Positions 34,375 to 46,845 of a stretch of DNA of 64,000 nucleotides are shown piece after piece. The DNA is taken from positions 186,001-250,000 of the forward strand of contig NW_012236522.1 in the NCBI RefSeq assembly GCF_000787575.1, in the 5' to 3' direction. Both the position numbers and the translations under genes were made by a program. The DNA comes from Acytostelium subglobosum LB1. Lineage: Eukaryota > Evosea > Eumycetozoa > Acytosteliales > Acytosteliaceae. A model generated the notes under the pieces. It saw only the letters and a list, made by a program, of their open reading frames with translations. It was not told the origin of the DNA and searched no databases. Each line of letters begins with the position of its first letter. Position 1 is the stretch's first letter.

Positions 34375-35841
34375 GATGCTGGATGATGGTATGTATGATT
34401 ATGTATTGTTGTTATACTTTGATTGTATGTATGAATGAATGATTGTGATTGGTATGTCACAACATATTTATACTTGGTCCAGGATAAGTCAAGAGACAAA
34501 CGGACAGATGGAAGGACAATCAATCTAATGATCCAGCCTATTATTAGGTTAGAAGCCAAGCCAACCCCAATGATGACTTGGTCTAAGTGTCCACATGTGG
34601 ACAAACCTATTATTAGGTGTGAGGAGGCAGGCACGTCAGCGACATTCGTCGTGTTCCAATGAACTCACTCCACTTCCAAAGGCATGTGATATACAATGAT
34701 GTTAACAGATGTGATCTACCTAGTGTATGTGATTGATTGACTTGTTGACCTTATTGACAGATGTGTGAATGTGTTTGTTCGTAGTGTCTGTGTTTGACAC
34801 CGAACCGATTTGATGGACACCATGTTGGGCTTTGGTCCCGCCACCCACATAAAAATTCAAAATGAGTGTGTCAAAAAAGGAACTTGGGCCTGTTTTTGGT
34901 TTTTGGTGTGCACTTGTGTCGGGTTTCAAAGACTTTGAACCTGGATCACCACTTGTCAACAAGCACACAAACAAGAGACTCTATGTGTATGCTAGGATTG
35001 GTCACTGATCAATGACATGTCTACAAGTGTATATGTATGTACATACATTACGTTAGTTGGTGCCTGACACTTACACAACACTGTTGTTGTTATTGTTGCC
35101 AAATGTACTACTTTAGAGCTCAATTTAGTTTGTTTGATTGATCTGATCGATTGATTGATTGTTGGTTATCTAAAGTATGAACATCTCATTCCAAACCATC
35201 TATCTTGATCAATAAGCCAGTATCTATATATCTTTGTGTCTTTGTCCATGCTTGAGTAAGCTCACACATAACCTGGGTTGTGATGGTCCGATTGCTGGTC
35301 TGATCGACCCCTCAACTTGGGCTCATTGGTTTAGAGGGAGGGTCTGTTCGATAGATGAATGAGAGGTTAACTGGGTGTGACAGTGTTGGACCCTTCATTC
35401 ATATCATTGATATCAAATTGGAGGTACATTATACATATTTGTGATGATTGTTTAAATCACATCATTGTTGTTAAGTTATCGTTAACGATGACCACTGGCG
35501 AGGAATCAATGATGTTGAAAATTAATGAACTTCGTTTAACTAGACCCAAAGAGGGAGTGCACAGTTGAGATCTTGTCTCACACTTAATTATGTGAGAGGA
35601 GAAAAAATCAACTGTGAACTCAATGTGCACTCGCCCTTTGTTTGGTCAATCATTGTTGGTTGACTTTGAAATCTCACAACAACGCAATGTCATAGCAATA
35701 GCAACATGTAATAGCCAGCAGCAATCTCAGTGTGTAGTCAACAGCATCAACCACAGCAACACCAATATCAAATGAATGAATGAATGAATGATTGATTGAA
35801 TATTAATACAATATACATACAAGTAATAAGAGTAATAAATA
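34375..35841. other. 1.5-kb gene-free region with a long imperfect hairpin
   Basis: Divergent spacer between the GATA gene and the F-box-like gene, probably holding both promoters. Nothing convincing is coded. It contains two copies of CCTATTATTAGGT (near 34537 and 34605) and the long hairpin at 35547-35640 listed separately. GAATGAATGAATGATTGATTG-type simple repeats lie near 35774-35800. Confidence 0.5.
35547..35640. repeat. Long imperfect hairpin, intergenic
   Basis: The outer arms CAAAGAGGGAGTGCACAGTT(GAG) at 35547-35569 and CTCAATGTGCACTCGCCCTTTG at 35619-35640 pair at about 19 of 22 positions. A second stem, CTCACA (35577-35582) with TGTGAG (35591-35596), caps the structure. It could be a small ncRNA or hairpin precursor, or a short inverted-repeat element. 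Confidence 0.6.
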
Positions 35842-37093
35842 ATGATACTTTGTCAAATAATATATAAGAAGATATTGGATTACTTATGGATACATTGTAG
35901 AAAGAGAGAGAAGAGATGGTTCTTGGAGTTGTCTACTGTTTGTTGGTCATTTCATTAGTAGTTTTGTACGAACATTCAAAGGTACACCAGAGCAACTAGA
36001 CCAATTGATAACCAAACACCACCTCGATAACAAGTACTCATTGTGGCGATCGGTCAATCTCACTGGTGTCAGACTGCCCAGCTGGCAGCTCAATGACCAC
36101 CATCCAGACCAAGCATTTGAGCATCTTTGTAAGCTGGCGCCACAACTCACCGACATCGTATTCAACATTGACTATTATGGGGATCTGGTGGAGAGCGGTC
36201 TGATGCCGACAAGACTGTCGCTCACCATCGACATTGTGTGGCCGTACGATCAGGAGTTGAACGACAACACCATCAAGTCAATCGAAGCAATGGCGCCAAC
36301 AGTCACACATCTTGACCTGGCCTTGGCAATCAAGTCCAGAGACCATGATACCCTGTGCCAGACCATGTGCGACCTGCTCTTCAATCACTTTATTTATCTG
36401 ACGTGTCTGCGCCTCTATGATGCCGAGGTGGGCTTCACCGACTACATCAGCAGGGATGAGATGCGTCCAATATTCTTTGATGGTCTGCTTCGGATGAAGA
36501 ATCTCCAACAATTGACATTGATCATTACATCGTGGCGCGATTCATCTCCATTGTCAACAGGCTTTACTCGCGATCTGTGCAACTATCTTACCAAACAACA
36601 ATCGTTGACCAGTCTCAAGTGTGATGTGGATGACCCTGAGCTCCTCGTACTGTTACTCCAATCCGATCATCCATCAATTGCCAATATCCAAGATCTTAGT
36701 CTTGATGTCGATGTATTGGTCCCTGTCAAGAGGTCGTTGGACAAGCTGACTTACACTCCCAATTACCCTGGCACACCTGGTGGCCACCTCGCAGACTTGG
36801 CCAATGTCACATGCTTCACAATCAAAGGTATCTCAATGAGGAGATTGTCAAGGTTGTTGAAAGAGGCTATTGGTATACGTGAGCTTACATGTTTGAATGT
36901 TGAACGCTCAGGTAACAGCTCCGATCAAGATTTGATTGAAGGTATAGATTCCAATCTAATGTTGGAACAACTATACATCAGCTTCCTCGATGGATATGAG
37001 CCGGCCAATGATGTCATGGAATCAATCAACACAGTCATCCAAGATCATCCAACCATCAGGAATAAAGACACCTGGTCCATCACCGCGACCTGA
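35842..37093 (+). pseudogene. F-box-like/LRR protein with one +1 register break
   Basis: The ATG at 35842 opens MILCQIIYKKILDYLWIHCR, then EKRWFLELSTVCWSFH, a good F-box-like start, and then reaches TAG at 35956-35958. Skipping one base at CAT-TAG enters a 350-codon frame that carries on naturally (SSFVRTFKGTPEQLDQL; YSLWRSVNLTGVRLPSWQLN) with LRR-like segments (VTHLDLALAIKSRD; FIYLTCLRLYDAEVG; LQQLTLIITSWRD). That second frame has no ATG of its own before 36182, which supports the upstream start. It is a predicted SCF adaptor or a member of a dictyostelid F-box-like family. It may be a pseudogene, contain an inserted base, or be recoded. Confidence 0.7.
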
Positions 37094-37264
37094 GTCTCGC
37101 GCCAAACTTCAAAAAGGGGTGTTTTGGGCTCAAAACCTCCAAGAATGAATGCAACATTCGTCTGTTTAATCTTATTATTCACATGCATCTTTAAAAGATA
37201 GAGATAATAGATATATATATTGTTTGTTGTAATTATATAGAGAGAGAGGAAGTAGGTGGAACAA

Positions 37265-39100
37265 ATGGTACTGAATGGTAGTCATGTAGGAGGTGGATAT
37301 ATAATAATAGATGAGAATGACTGTGAAACACAACAACAAACAACAATGAGGACAAGGCGAAGTAGCAAACTGTTGAGTACTCCATCACCATCAACGACAC
37401 CGACAAAAACAAAGACAACGTCTACGACTACAAAGACGACAAAGACACAGACACAGACACCGATAAAGACAAACACATTGAATACAAAGACGGCCGCATC
37501 CACTACAAGACTGAAGACGAAACAACAACCACCACCCTCTCCGCCACCAGAGGACAATGTTACCATTGCCATTGATTCGCCAACTACTCAACTGGGGTCA
37601 CCTGCCTACGATTATAGAGATGGCCATGGCAGTGCCAATGATGACGATGACAATGACTGGAGCGACAATAGTGTGTCAGTAAAGAATATAACAAAGAAGG
37701 AACAGGAGGTATCATGTGACACAAAAATAACAAGATCATGGCAGTTGGCCAAGGACAATGAGAAGAAAGCGGCACTGACATTGGAGAGCAAGGAGAAGCG
37801 AACAAGGAAGCAACGTTCAGAATCAGTGGACGAGTATTATAATTACACACCGACGACACAAACAAAGAGACCGCGACGAACAAGTACATCTGTCATTGAA
37901 ATGCCCCCTACGCCTCCGCCAAGGCGTGGTCCTGGGCGTCCACTGGGTAGCAAGACCAATCACTTCAGGCATTTGGTGGGGACAGCGGCGGCTGCTGCCT
38001 CAGGCATATCAACAAAACAGTCACCGACCAGAAGTCCTGTCGATGAGAAGAAGACAAAGACAATGGACAACAAGAGCAACAAGAACATCACAGCAGACTC
38101 GCATACCGATGAGGACAATGATGATGAGCGTGCAGAGTTTGTCAAGGTCATCAAGTCAGACCCATCAAAGCTGGAACACGCGGCAATGAACTGGGACCCG
38201 AATCGTCGACGCCTCACATACTTTGAATGGTTGGGCGTGTATGATCGCCTGCGCGAAGGCATTGACAACAAGGTTCTCAAGAAATACAAGGCACACAGCA
38301 AGGAGACATATGGCGAGGTCAATCCAAAGTTCATCCTGCATCTGCTCGCGGAGGGACTACTCCACGAGGACGACGTGCTGCTGGACGTTGGCTGCGCGCT
38401 GGGCAATGTTCTGTTCCAGGTGGCGTCGATGGTCGGCTGTCGCGCAATTGGAATCGAGATTAGACGCGACCTTTACGAGCTGTCCAGTGACATGTTGGTG
38501 CGATACAAGGAGATAGCGGCCGAAAAGGGCCTGCATGAATCATCACAGCGCATCGAGATACACCATGGCGACGCGGTGACCTCGCCACTTCCCATCTCAG
38601 ACTGCACGATAATCTTTATGAACAACGTCAAGTTCACGCCCGAGATGGACATCCAACTGATGCAGCGACTGAAGCAGGAGGCCAGACATCGCACCAAGAT
38701 CATCACAACGCGCAGTCTGTGGCCGCGTCCAACGCAGCGATCTCTGTCTGGAAACTCAATGTGGAAGATATTTAAGAGGCCCTACAAAGAGATACAGGGC
38801 GAGGAGAATAGTGCCTCGTGGGACTCAAAGCCCCTGAGCGCATTTGTATTCACAATCAACAACGAGAGCAATGGGCCGCCTCATAAGAAGCCAGAGGTGA
38901 AGGTGGTCCAGCAGCAGCCACAAGCATCAATAATAGAGTGCGATCAACAACCAGCAATGCCATGGCTCCACGAGGGGCCATTGTCACAAAAGCAACAACA
39001 GCAACAGCAACAACAGAAGCGGCGTCAGCATCAACAGCAACAAAAGAAACAGATGAAGATGAATAAGGAACAAGCGGACCAAACATGTATAATTCAATAA
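37265..39100 (+). CDS. dot1: DOT1-family histone H3K79 methyltransferase
   Basis: Nuclear SAM-dependent lysine methyltransferase for H3K79. 611 residues, single exon. The DOT1 fold begins near residue 310 (YFEWLGVYDRLREGIDNKVL), then YGEVNPKFILHLLAEGLLHE, SAM motif I DVGCALGNVLFQVAS, IEIRRDLYELSSDML (the acidic ribose-binding position), and IIFMNNVKFTPEMDIQLMQR (the conserved N-x-F loop). The N-terminal 300 residues are basic, Thr/Lys-rich and disordered, with an AT-hook-like PPRRGPGRPLGSK that could bind DNA. The C terminus has Gln repeats. The first ATG in frame is 37265; the preceding in-frame GTG was not used. Confidence 0.93.
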   Translation: MVLNGSHVGGGYIIIDENDCETQQQTTMRTRRSSKLLSTPSPSTTPTKTKTTSTTTKTTKTQTQTPIKTNTLNTKTAASTTRLKTKQQPPPSPPPEDNVTIAIDSPTTQLGSPAYDYRDGHGSANDDDDNDWSDNSVSVKNITKKEQEVSCDTKITRSWQLAKDNEKKAALTLESKEKRTRKQRSESVDEYYNYTPTTQTKRPRRTSTSVIEMPPTPPPRRGPGRPLGSKTNHFRHLVGTAAAAASGISTKQSPTRSPVDEKKTKTMDNKSNKNITADSHTDEDNDDERAEFVKVIKSDPSKLEHAAMNWDPNRRRLTYFEWLGVYDRLREGIDNKVLKKYKAHSKETYGEVNPKFILHLLAEGLLHEDDVLLDVGCALGNVLFQVASMVGCRAIGIEIRRDLYELSSDMLVRYKEIAAEKGLHESSQRIEIHHGDAVTSPLPISDCTIIFMNNVKFTPEMDIQLMQRLKQEARHRTKIITTRSLWPRPTQRSLSGNSMWKIFKRPYKEIQGEENSASWDSKPLSAFVFTINNESNGPPHKKPEVKVVQQQPQASIIECDQQPAMPWLHEGPLSQKQQQQQQQQKRRQHQQQQKKQMKMNKEQADQTCIIQ

Positions 39101-40019
39101 TTGCCAGGTAGGGGACCTAACCTTGTTTGTGGTCCTTCCTCCCTTGGGTGTGAGCCTCTGGCGTGCACCAACACATATATATTCTCTCTCTCTTCCACAC
39201 ATAACATTCTCATTCTTTCGCGCACTCTCACTGCTACTGTAGCATTCACTCAACAACACAAATGACATCCAACTGATTGCTTTGGCAACAGTACTGCAGA
39301 CTCCCCACCCACAAGGCCCATGTGATGATATGTGTGTGGTTCACATCAATCAATCACATATAACTTGATCAATCAAACACATACACTCATTTACACACAC
39401 ACACAACACGATCACACACCATCCATCAATCACATTTATCACCTTTGTCACATGGAGCACACACACGTTTGGATGTCAGGTGATCAATCAGTTCAACATA
39501 ATCAAACACAATGGAGGCACACAACACAACATCCAGGCGTAGCCAGCCAGCATACTACCAGTTGCAGTGGATTTAAGTGTGGCATGGCATGATGGACCAG
39601 CAGCTCACTCTCTGCAGTACACATAAATATTTTATACATGTGCTCTGCAGATGGATAGATGGATGGATGGCAATCAAAAGTGATAGAGAGAGAGCCCTCT
39701 ACTGTCAACGTGGATGAATGAATGGATGGTGTGAGTGGAGTGTAATGGATTGGATTGATTGATGTAGTACACAAAGTAGAAGGCATGTTATAATATTTAT
39801 TGATTGGGATCATCATCATCAGCAAAGTCAGTCATTCATTCAGTAATCACTAACAACTTTCCATCTATCAATCAATCATTCAATCCTATAATATTTATTA
39901 TTCATATATACACATAATATCCATCCATCAATCAAGGTAGTCACCTGATTGACATACATATACAACACAAGAAAGAGATAGATATAAGTTCATTGACTGA
40001 CCTGGATATATATAGAGGA
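39101..40019. other. Gene-free spacer, dot1 / HTTM gene
   Basis: No coding signal. It holds CA-rich repeats (39380-39420), a GATGGATGGATGG run (39652-39670) and ATCAATCAATCATTCAATC tracts (39868-39885). Its right part should contain the promoter of the HTTM gene. Confidence 0.5.
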
Positions 40020-42191
40020 ATGGGCAAAGTCAAATCCAAGAAACAGGTTCTCGCCAACCTGATGTCTAAGGACACGATGCGTGCAGTATGGCAGCGCTTT
40101 GTAATGATGTTTGGTATGGACTATAGATCACTGGCCGCCTACCGTTTCACGATGGGCTGTTGTGTGATGGGCGACATTGTTGAACGCATGGGTGACCTCT
40201 ACACTATTTACACCGAGAACGGTCTGTTCCCGCGTCACCTCATCGTCACCAAGTACTCGTCCAACTACTTTGTGCCGATCCATTTGGCCAACACCAGCTG
40301 GTGGGCCCAGCTCTGCTTCTTCTTGATCCACTTCTTCTTTGCTTTCAACATGGCAATTGGCAACCGCACCAAGCTTTACTCGTTCCTCACCTGGGCCATG
40401 ACCGTGTCGCTGCAGGCCTACGTCGGCCTGGTCGGCCACGGTGGCGATGTCTACTTCCGCATCTTGCTATTCTTCACCATCTTCTTGCCGACCGCCGAGT
40501 GTTTCTCCGTGGACAAATGGACGTTTGCCAACAACTCGTCGACAATGGCACGAGACGAGGAGCAATCCCCACTCGTCGAGGTGACCACCGTCGATGAAGC
40601 CAAGTCCGAGAGTGATGCCCGTGCCAATGGTGCACCCAAAGTGCGCGAGAGCTATGCCGAGTCACTCAACAAGCATCGTTTCATCTCCTTTGCCACCATC
40701 CTAGTCCTGCTCCAGATGTCCTGCATGTACGTCGCATCCTACTTCCACAAGTACGGTGAGGAATGGAAGAACGGAGAAGCCACCTTCTACGCCATCAGTC
40801 TCGACTACTTCCAAACCCCATTCGCTCGCATGCTCCTTCCATGGAGGACCACCCTCAAGTATGTTTGGAACTATTCCATGATCACCTGATTGATCACACA
40901 CTTACACACTCCCCCATAACACACCAGGTTGATGACACTCGCAGTTGCCAAGTGGGAGTTCATTGGAGCATTCTGCTGGTACATGCCATTCTACACTGAT
41001 TACTTGAGGATATTGGGAGCAGTTGGATTTATGGCGTTGCATGCTGGATTCGTGTCTTGCCTCCGTCTCGGCCTTTTCTTCTGGGTGTGTTTCTGCGCAC
41101 AGACTATCAACTTGTCACCAGTGTTCTGGGAGTATACCTTTGGCTTCTTTGAACGCCGTCTGATGAAGGGCGCACGCCCACTGCGTGTGTTCTACAACAC
41201 CTCATCACCACTCAGCCAGTATACCACACTCATCATGAAGACCTTCTTCATCCTGCCCACATGCGCCATCTACGCACCAATGGACAAGATTCAGGAGGAG
41301 CCCGCCATGGCCATGTCCATGTCGACCATCAACACCACACCATTCGGCAGCGACGACGAGCAGAGCAAGCGCAGAAGGATTGGTGACGACTGGTTCGTCA
41401 CGATCGATGGAAATGGAATCCGTCGCAAGAACCTGGCCGCACTCAACCACCTGGCCAGCAAGTCGCCACTGCTGTTCGCCTTCGCCTGGCTGTTTAGCAA
41501 GGTGCCCGAGGTCGTCTGCTCGGTCGCTGGCAAGATCGTCAACCTCATCCACATCAAGACACAAGAGTCGCAGGCATGCACCCGTCGCCCATCAGTCTAC
41601 ATCCGCCGCAGACATCACCGTCGCCCCTCGCACCGCATCTTCTCCGTCTACAACAACACGGTCTGCCTGATCATGTGCTACCTTGTGCTGGGCTTCAACC
41701 TGAACATCTTCCACCACACGATCCCCGGCTGGGGCTTCAAATGGACGCAGTTGGCATTCCTCCTGCGCTTCGACCAGGGCTGGAACATGTTCAGTCCCGC
41801 ACCACCCAAGGTGCACTGGTGGCACGCGATACACGGCGTGTTGGATGACGGGACGCGAGTCGAGCTGTTCAAGGACAACGCCTTCCACGACCTGCTCACC
41901 AACATCAACTACAAGGTGGACTTTGAGAAGCCCGTGCCCTTCGACACGACGTACGGCAACCATCGTTGGTTCAAGTTCTGGGAGAATGGCTACAACCAGT
42001 TTGGCTCGGAGGGTCTCCGTTTGGAGACGGGTCGGTACATCTGCAGGCAGTTCAACAGCGTGAACTTTGGCGATAAGATGCTACACAGCTTCACCGTGTA
42101 CTTTGTTCACGAGTTTATGAATCTCGATGGTACTGTCACTGCGCCACAACATCAATCACTATGGAATCATATATGCTATGAGAAGAAATAA
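40020..42191 (+). CDS. HTTM-domain multipass membrane protein
   Basis: Exons 40020-40858 and 40928-42191 give 700 residues. The N terminus matches the horizontally transferred transmembrane (HTTM) domain related to vitamin K-dependent gamma-carboxylase: YRSLAAYRFTMGCCVMGDIV, then YTENGLFPRHLIV, then several helices (CFFLIHFFFAFNMAIG; FRILLFFTIFLPTAECFSVD; GFMALHAGFVSCLRLGLFFW). A long loop with Arg/His-rich segments (RRPSVYIRRRHHRRPSHR) and FDQGWNMFSPAPPKVHWW in the C-terminal half are typical of larger HTTM proteins. Carboxylase activity is not implied. The codon choice is strongly C-ending, suggesting good expression. The ATG at 40020 is the first in frame. Confidence 0.82.
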
Positions 42192-42703
42192 CTAAAGTTA
42201 TCGGCTGGCTCACTCATTATGATTGGTTGATGGGTCAACAACATCCCCTCTGGATAATAAATAAATATAAATATTAATATTAATAATAATAATAATAATA
42301 ATTAATATTAGTATCAACTTTGTTGATGATTGGATTGACCCGTTACCAATCACGACAACAACTTGTTTGAATTTGAAAATAGTCTTACTAATACAATGGA
42401 TATTTGTGGGGGTAGATGAAGAAGCATGCAAATAACAACAACAATGTGGGGGATTCCGAATGTAGTGGTTGTCTTCATGCAAAGACAGACTCTGTTCTGT
42501 TGTAGTTGTTATTTGTTTATTCATTGCATCCTTCACTCATACACATACATAAATACATACACACATACGTATACACATATACTCAACAACAACATACTCA
42601 TACAGTATCACATAAGGTTATACTTTAAGTTATTAATATACATTCATTCATCTTTAGACATCAAAACAGTTTAAATATATCCAATTAGATATATATATTG
42701 ATC
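42192..42703. other. Gene-free spacer upstream of FGD-type RhoGEF
   Basis: AT-rich DNA with an AATAATAATAATAATAATTAATATTA run (about 42270-42310) and CATACATAAATACATACACACATACG repeats (42543-42580). No coding signal; it likely holds the promoter of the downstream RhoGEF. Confidence 0.5.
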
Positions 42704-45700
42704 ATGGAGACTGACGATGGACAGTATCATCAACATGATAATGTCGATGTTGGTGTACAACAAGAAGAACAACAACATCAAGTAGAATATACTTATGAGA
42801 ATCAGGAGGAACATCAACAACAACATTATGATAATGCAGAGCAACAGGAGTATGAACATGAACATGGACATGTTCATAATGAAGATCAACAGCAACAGGA
42901 AGAGGTACAACACACAGATTATCAACAACAATATACTTATGATAATCAGGAGGAGCAGCAATATGAACAGCAATATGAACAACAACATTATAATGTTGAG
43001 GAACATACGCCTCAACAAGAGGAGGTGCAGGAACATCAACAACATTATGATGCTGACTATGAGCAACAACAACAGGCCGTGGACAATAGTACATCTTATG
43101 ATGAATACACACAGACAAGTGAGGAACAACCTCAACATGACACAACGGACAACCATGTACAACACGACGAACAACTGGCGCAACACCAGGATCATCAAGA
43201 CCAATATGCATCATACGAAACCGAACAACAACCACAACAAGAGCCGGAACAAGCACAAGAACAGGGAGAAGAACAAGGAGAAGAACAACCATACTATGAC
43301 CAGTCTAGCGAAGGATATACCTCACCTTCGTTATTGAGCCACACGTCACAGACACAGGACTCGATGTCTGTGTATGCAGAGAGTGAGGGACAGGCCGAAA
43401 CAGATGGAGAGGTGGCCAGCTGCTACTCCCCACTGTCCGTCCACCAAGAGACCGATTCAAACGTGGCGCTATCCGAGAGCATCGATGTCAGTAGCGTGGG
43501 TAGCACGCCCGAGCACTTTGACGAAACATTCGACAGCACCCTCAGCCACAGGAGCAGACTGATCCGCGAGGTTGTCAGCTCCGAACGATCATTCTCCAAT
43601 CATCTCAACTCTGTCATCACTGTATGTTAGTTTGTGTCCATGCCATGGCATGTCCTCTCGACCGACCCTCACCGACTAACAAATTCACTCAATTTGAACA
43701 AACAAACAGCTTTACTTGGAGCCACTGAGGAACAACAGGCCAGCCATTTTGGAGAAGGAGCACTTTGAATCGATATTCTCCTGTATTGAGACGATCAAAC
43801 AGATGAGTGATGAGGTTCTCGTGGAGTTGGACGAAGCGATCAAGTCTGGCAATGAGAATGTTGCCAAGCCATTCTTGTCAAGGATGGCCAGATACAAGGA
43901 CTACCTTCAATATGGCAAGAATCATGGTATTGCCATCGAGCTGATAGCCAAGCTAATGGAGAAGAAGCCATCCTTTGTCACATTCATTCACGGTGTTAGG
44001 GATACCCAAGCACAGCAGTCTAGATTGGACCTTCAGGCATACCTTGTAAGTTATTGATCGAGTGCATGATGATGGACATGGACATGTTCTAACACTGGAT
44101 ACCAATACTTTGTTTAGATCATGCCAGTACAGAGAATGCCAAGGATCAAGTTGTTGTTCAATGAGATATTGGACCAGACTGAGCCTGAACACATTGATTA
44201 TCATGATATCAAGAACTTCCTAGAGTTCATCTCAAAGGCTACAAAGGACATGAATGAGGAGATTAGGAAACAGGAGAACAAGCTCAAGGTCGAGAAGATC
44301 CAGAACGAGCTGGCTGGAGGCCCAAGGGTATGTTGTACACATTGTCCGCGCCACAATCCATTGGTGACCAAGCTAACATCCATTATCTCAGATCATAAGT
44401 GAAGGAAGAGTATTTGTTAGAGAGGGAACTTTGATGAAGGTGTGCCGCAAGGTACCAAAGCCACGCTTCTTCTTCTTGTTCTCAGATATACTCATCTACG
44501 CTACAAAGTCAACGCCAATCATGCAGTCTGGATCATCTACAAACATGGCTCAACAAGCCAACACTCATTTTGTGTTCCATCGATTGATGAAGTTGAAGGA
44601 CATCAAGATCAAGGACCTGCCTGACAAGGACACGCAAAAGAATGCCTTCCAAATCATCAGCACGACAGAGAAGTCATTCACCGTCTACACCGAGACGCCA
44701 AAGGAGAAGACCAACTGGCTCGATGACCTCAGACAGCTGGGAGGCGGAGGCGGTACCAAACAAGGAGAGGACGGTGTCGAGGTGCCAGTGTGGGTGCCCG
44801 ACAAGGACGCGTCCAAGTGCATGTTCTGCAATGACTCATTCACCATCATCAATCGTAGACATCACTGCAGGAACTGTGGCAAGGTCGTATGTGGCTCGTG
44901 CAGTCCCGCCAAGAAGCTACTGCCTCACGTCAAGAAGGACAAGCCCGTGAGAGTGTGTCTGTATTGCTACGACTTTATCACAATGTCTGGTAGTGGACAT
45001 GGCCATGATCTCAGCACTGTTGGTGGCGCTGGTGCTCCTCGCTCAATGACACCACCCAACCCCGCGATGACAGGAAGTGGCGTGCGCTCCAGTGCGATGT
45101 TCAAGCTCAACTCACTCCTCGGAGATAAGAACTCAAAGAGACGCTCGACAATGTATCCCAACAGCAATGGCCAGTCACAGGACCCCTCGGCCAGCTCACC
45201 CAACCTGACCTCATCGGGTGGAGGCAAGCGTGACACCATCACTGGCAAGTTCCGTCGACTGAAACACGTGATCAAGAAGGATGGATCGGACGACAGGCCA
45301 AGCCACAGCACCTTGGATCGTACCAACTCTGATCCTCACTTGATCACCAGGACCAAGCCTGTTGGTACACCAATGACAGGCTCTGTGCCCATTCTTCCTG
45401 TGGCCGCACCAGTCCCCTCACGACCAGACCGCAACAGTCGAATCATCTCGACAACTACACCACCGGCCCCAACAACAACAACGGCCCCACCTGTTGTCAC
45501 GGCTCATCCCCCAGTCAACAACAATGTACAGCCATCGGCATTCAATCCAATGGTGGCTCCACCTGTCCCCAACCGAGGACTGCGAAAGGCACCAGCTGTC
45601 ACCCAGTCGCCTCCACCTCCAACAAACAATGTACAACAGATCCATCACCCACATGCATTCCAACAACAACATCAACTATTCCAACAACAGCATCAACAAT

Positions 45701-46794
45701 ATCAACAGCAACAGCAACAGCAGCATTCATCCCCACCTCTGCCATCGAAACCTACTTCACCTGGCTTGGCACCAGTTGTTCCAAGACCAATCCCCACCAA
45801 CTCCAACACCAGAACACATACGACTACACCAACTACACACTCACAAGTCACAACTCCACCTAGCAACGTCCCAAGAGTGGCCAGCACATCGTACAAGCTT
45901 GCTCCAGTTCCTACACCTGTGCCACACACAACAACAACAACAGAGCCCCAACAACGTAGGAGTATACCTCCAAGGGATAGCCTGGCGCCAGTATCCCCAA
46001 GGAAGCCTATTTCTCCAAGGAAGCCAATGGCATCGCCCTCCCACAACCATGAGAGCCCTAGCAAGCGTGTTGGATCAAGCGAGATTGTGCGCTCAAGCAC
46101 TGGATCAGTCTCGAGTATCATTCAGAACTTCAACAAACTGGCCACTACACCAACAACATCTCCCACCCTGCAATCCAGTGTCCAAGAGAGTAGACGCAAG
46201 AGCAACCAGATGGCACCGCTCGATGAGACACAGCCAGCACCATTCCCAAGGCGATCAAACCCACCTCTGAGACCTACAAGCACCAATCTTGGACTAGCAA
46301 CAGTGGAAGAGGTGCAGACACCTCCAAAGGAGATCCAACCACAGCCAGCTACACTCCAAAGACGATCAAACCCACCTTTGAAGCCTATGGTCGTTCCAAC
46401 GGCAACAACTCAAGCCAATCCAATCGCTACTCCCATACCTTCGTCCAGCGTCCATCAACCAGTACCTCGCACTACTGAGCCACGCCCACTACCCAAGCCA
46501 ACTGGCTTCCCGTTGATGGGCAGCGTAACCAATCACACAACAAGCGGCAGAGCTTTACCAACCCCTCCAAAGACTACATCAGTCCATACTCAACCTCAAC
46601 AACCCACTCTTGACCCAACACCTGTCACCGCCGCCACACCAACAGCAACTCCTCCGACTCATCACCAACCATTGACAAAAGAACCGATCAATCCATCATC
46701 TACCAACTCACCTCCACTGAGGGCAAACCCTCCACCCAAACCCAAGTCACTACGACCAAATGTACTTCCACCAACACCACAAAAGCAAACGTAG
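42704..46794 (+). CDS. FGD-type RhoGEF (DH-PH-FYVE) with Pro-rich tail
   Basis: Exchange factor for a Rho/Cdc42-type GTPase at PI3P membranes. Four exons. An N-terminal Gln/His/Glu tract (about 250 residues) leads into DH: LIREVVSSERSFSNHL, then FLSRMARYKDYLQYGKNH, then IMPVQRMPRIKLLFNEIL (CR3). A split PH follows (REGTLMKVCRKVPKPRFFFL; FQIISTTEKSFTVYTETPKE). The FYVE finger is intact: WVPDKDASKCMFC, RRHHCRNCGKVVCGSC, VRVCLYCYDF. The last 500 residues are Pro/Ser/Thr-rich with many PxxP and PPLP-like sites that may recruit SH3/WW proteins. The domain order matches FGD1-type GEFs. ATG 42704 was preferred to an in-frame TTG upstream. Confidence 0.93.
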
Positions 46795-46845
46795 TAATAC
46801 ACAGAACATGGATAATTGTAAATACATCTAGTATCTTTTAATATA

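Noticed and set aside
39332-39592. Plus-strand frame rich in His/Thr/Gln
   Set aside because: It is a translation of CACACA and ATCAATCA simple repeats.
42671-43292. Long minus-strand frames rich in Leu/Ile/Val opposite the RhoGEF N terminus
   Set aside because: They mirror the CAA/GAA-rich Gln/Glu repeat coding on the plus strand and have no family features.
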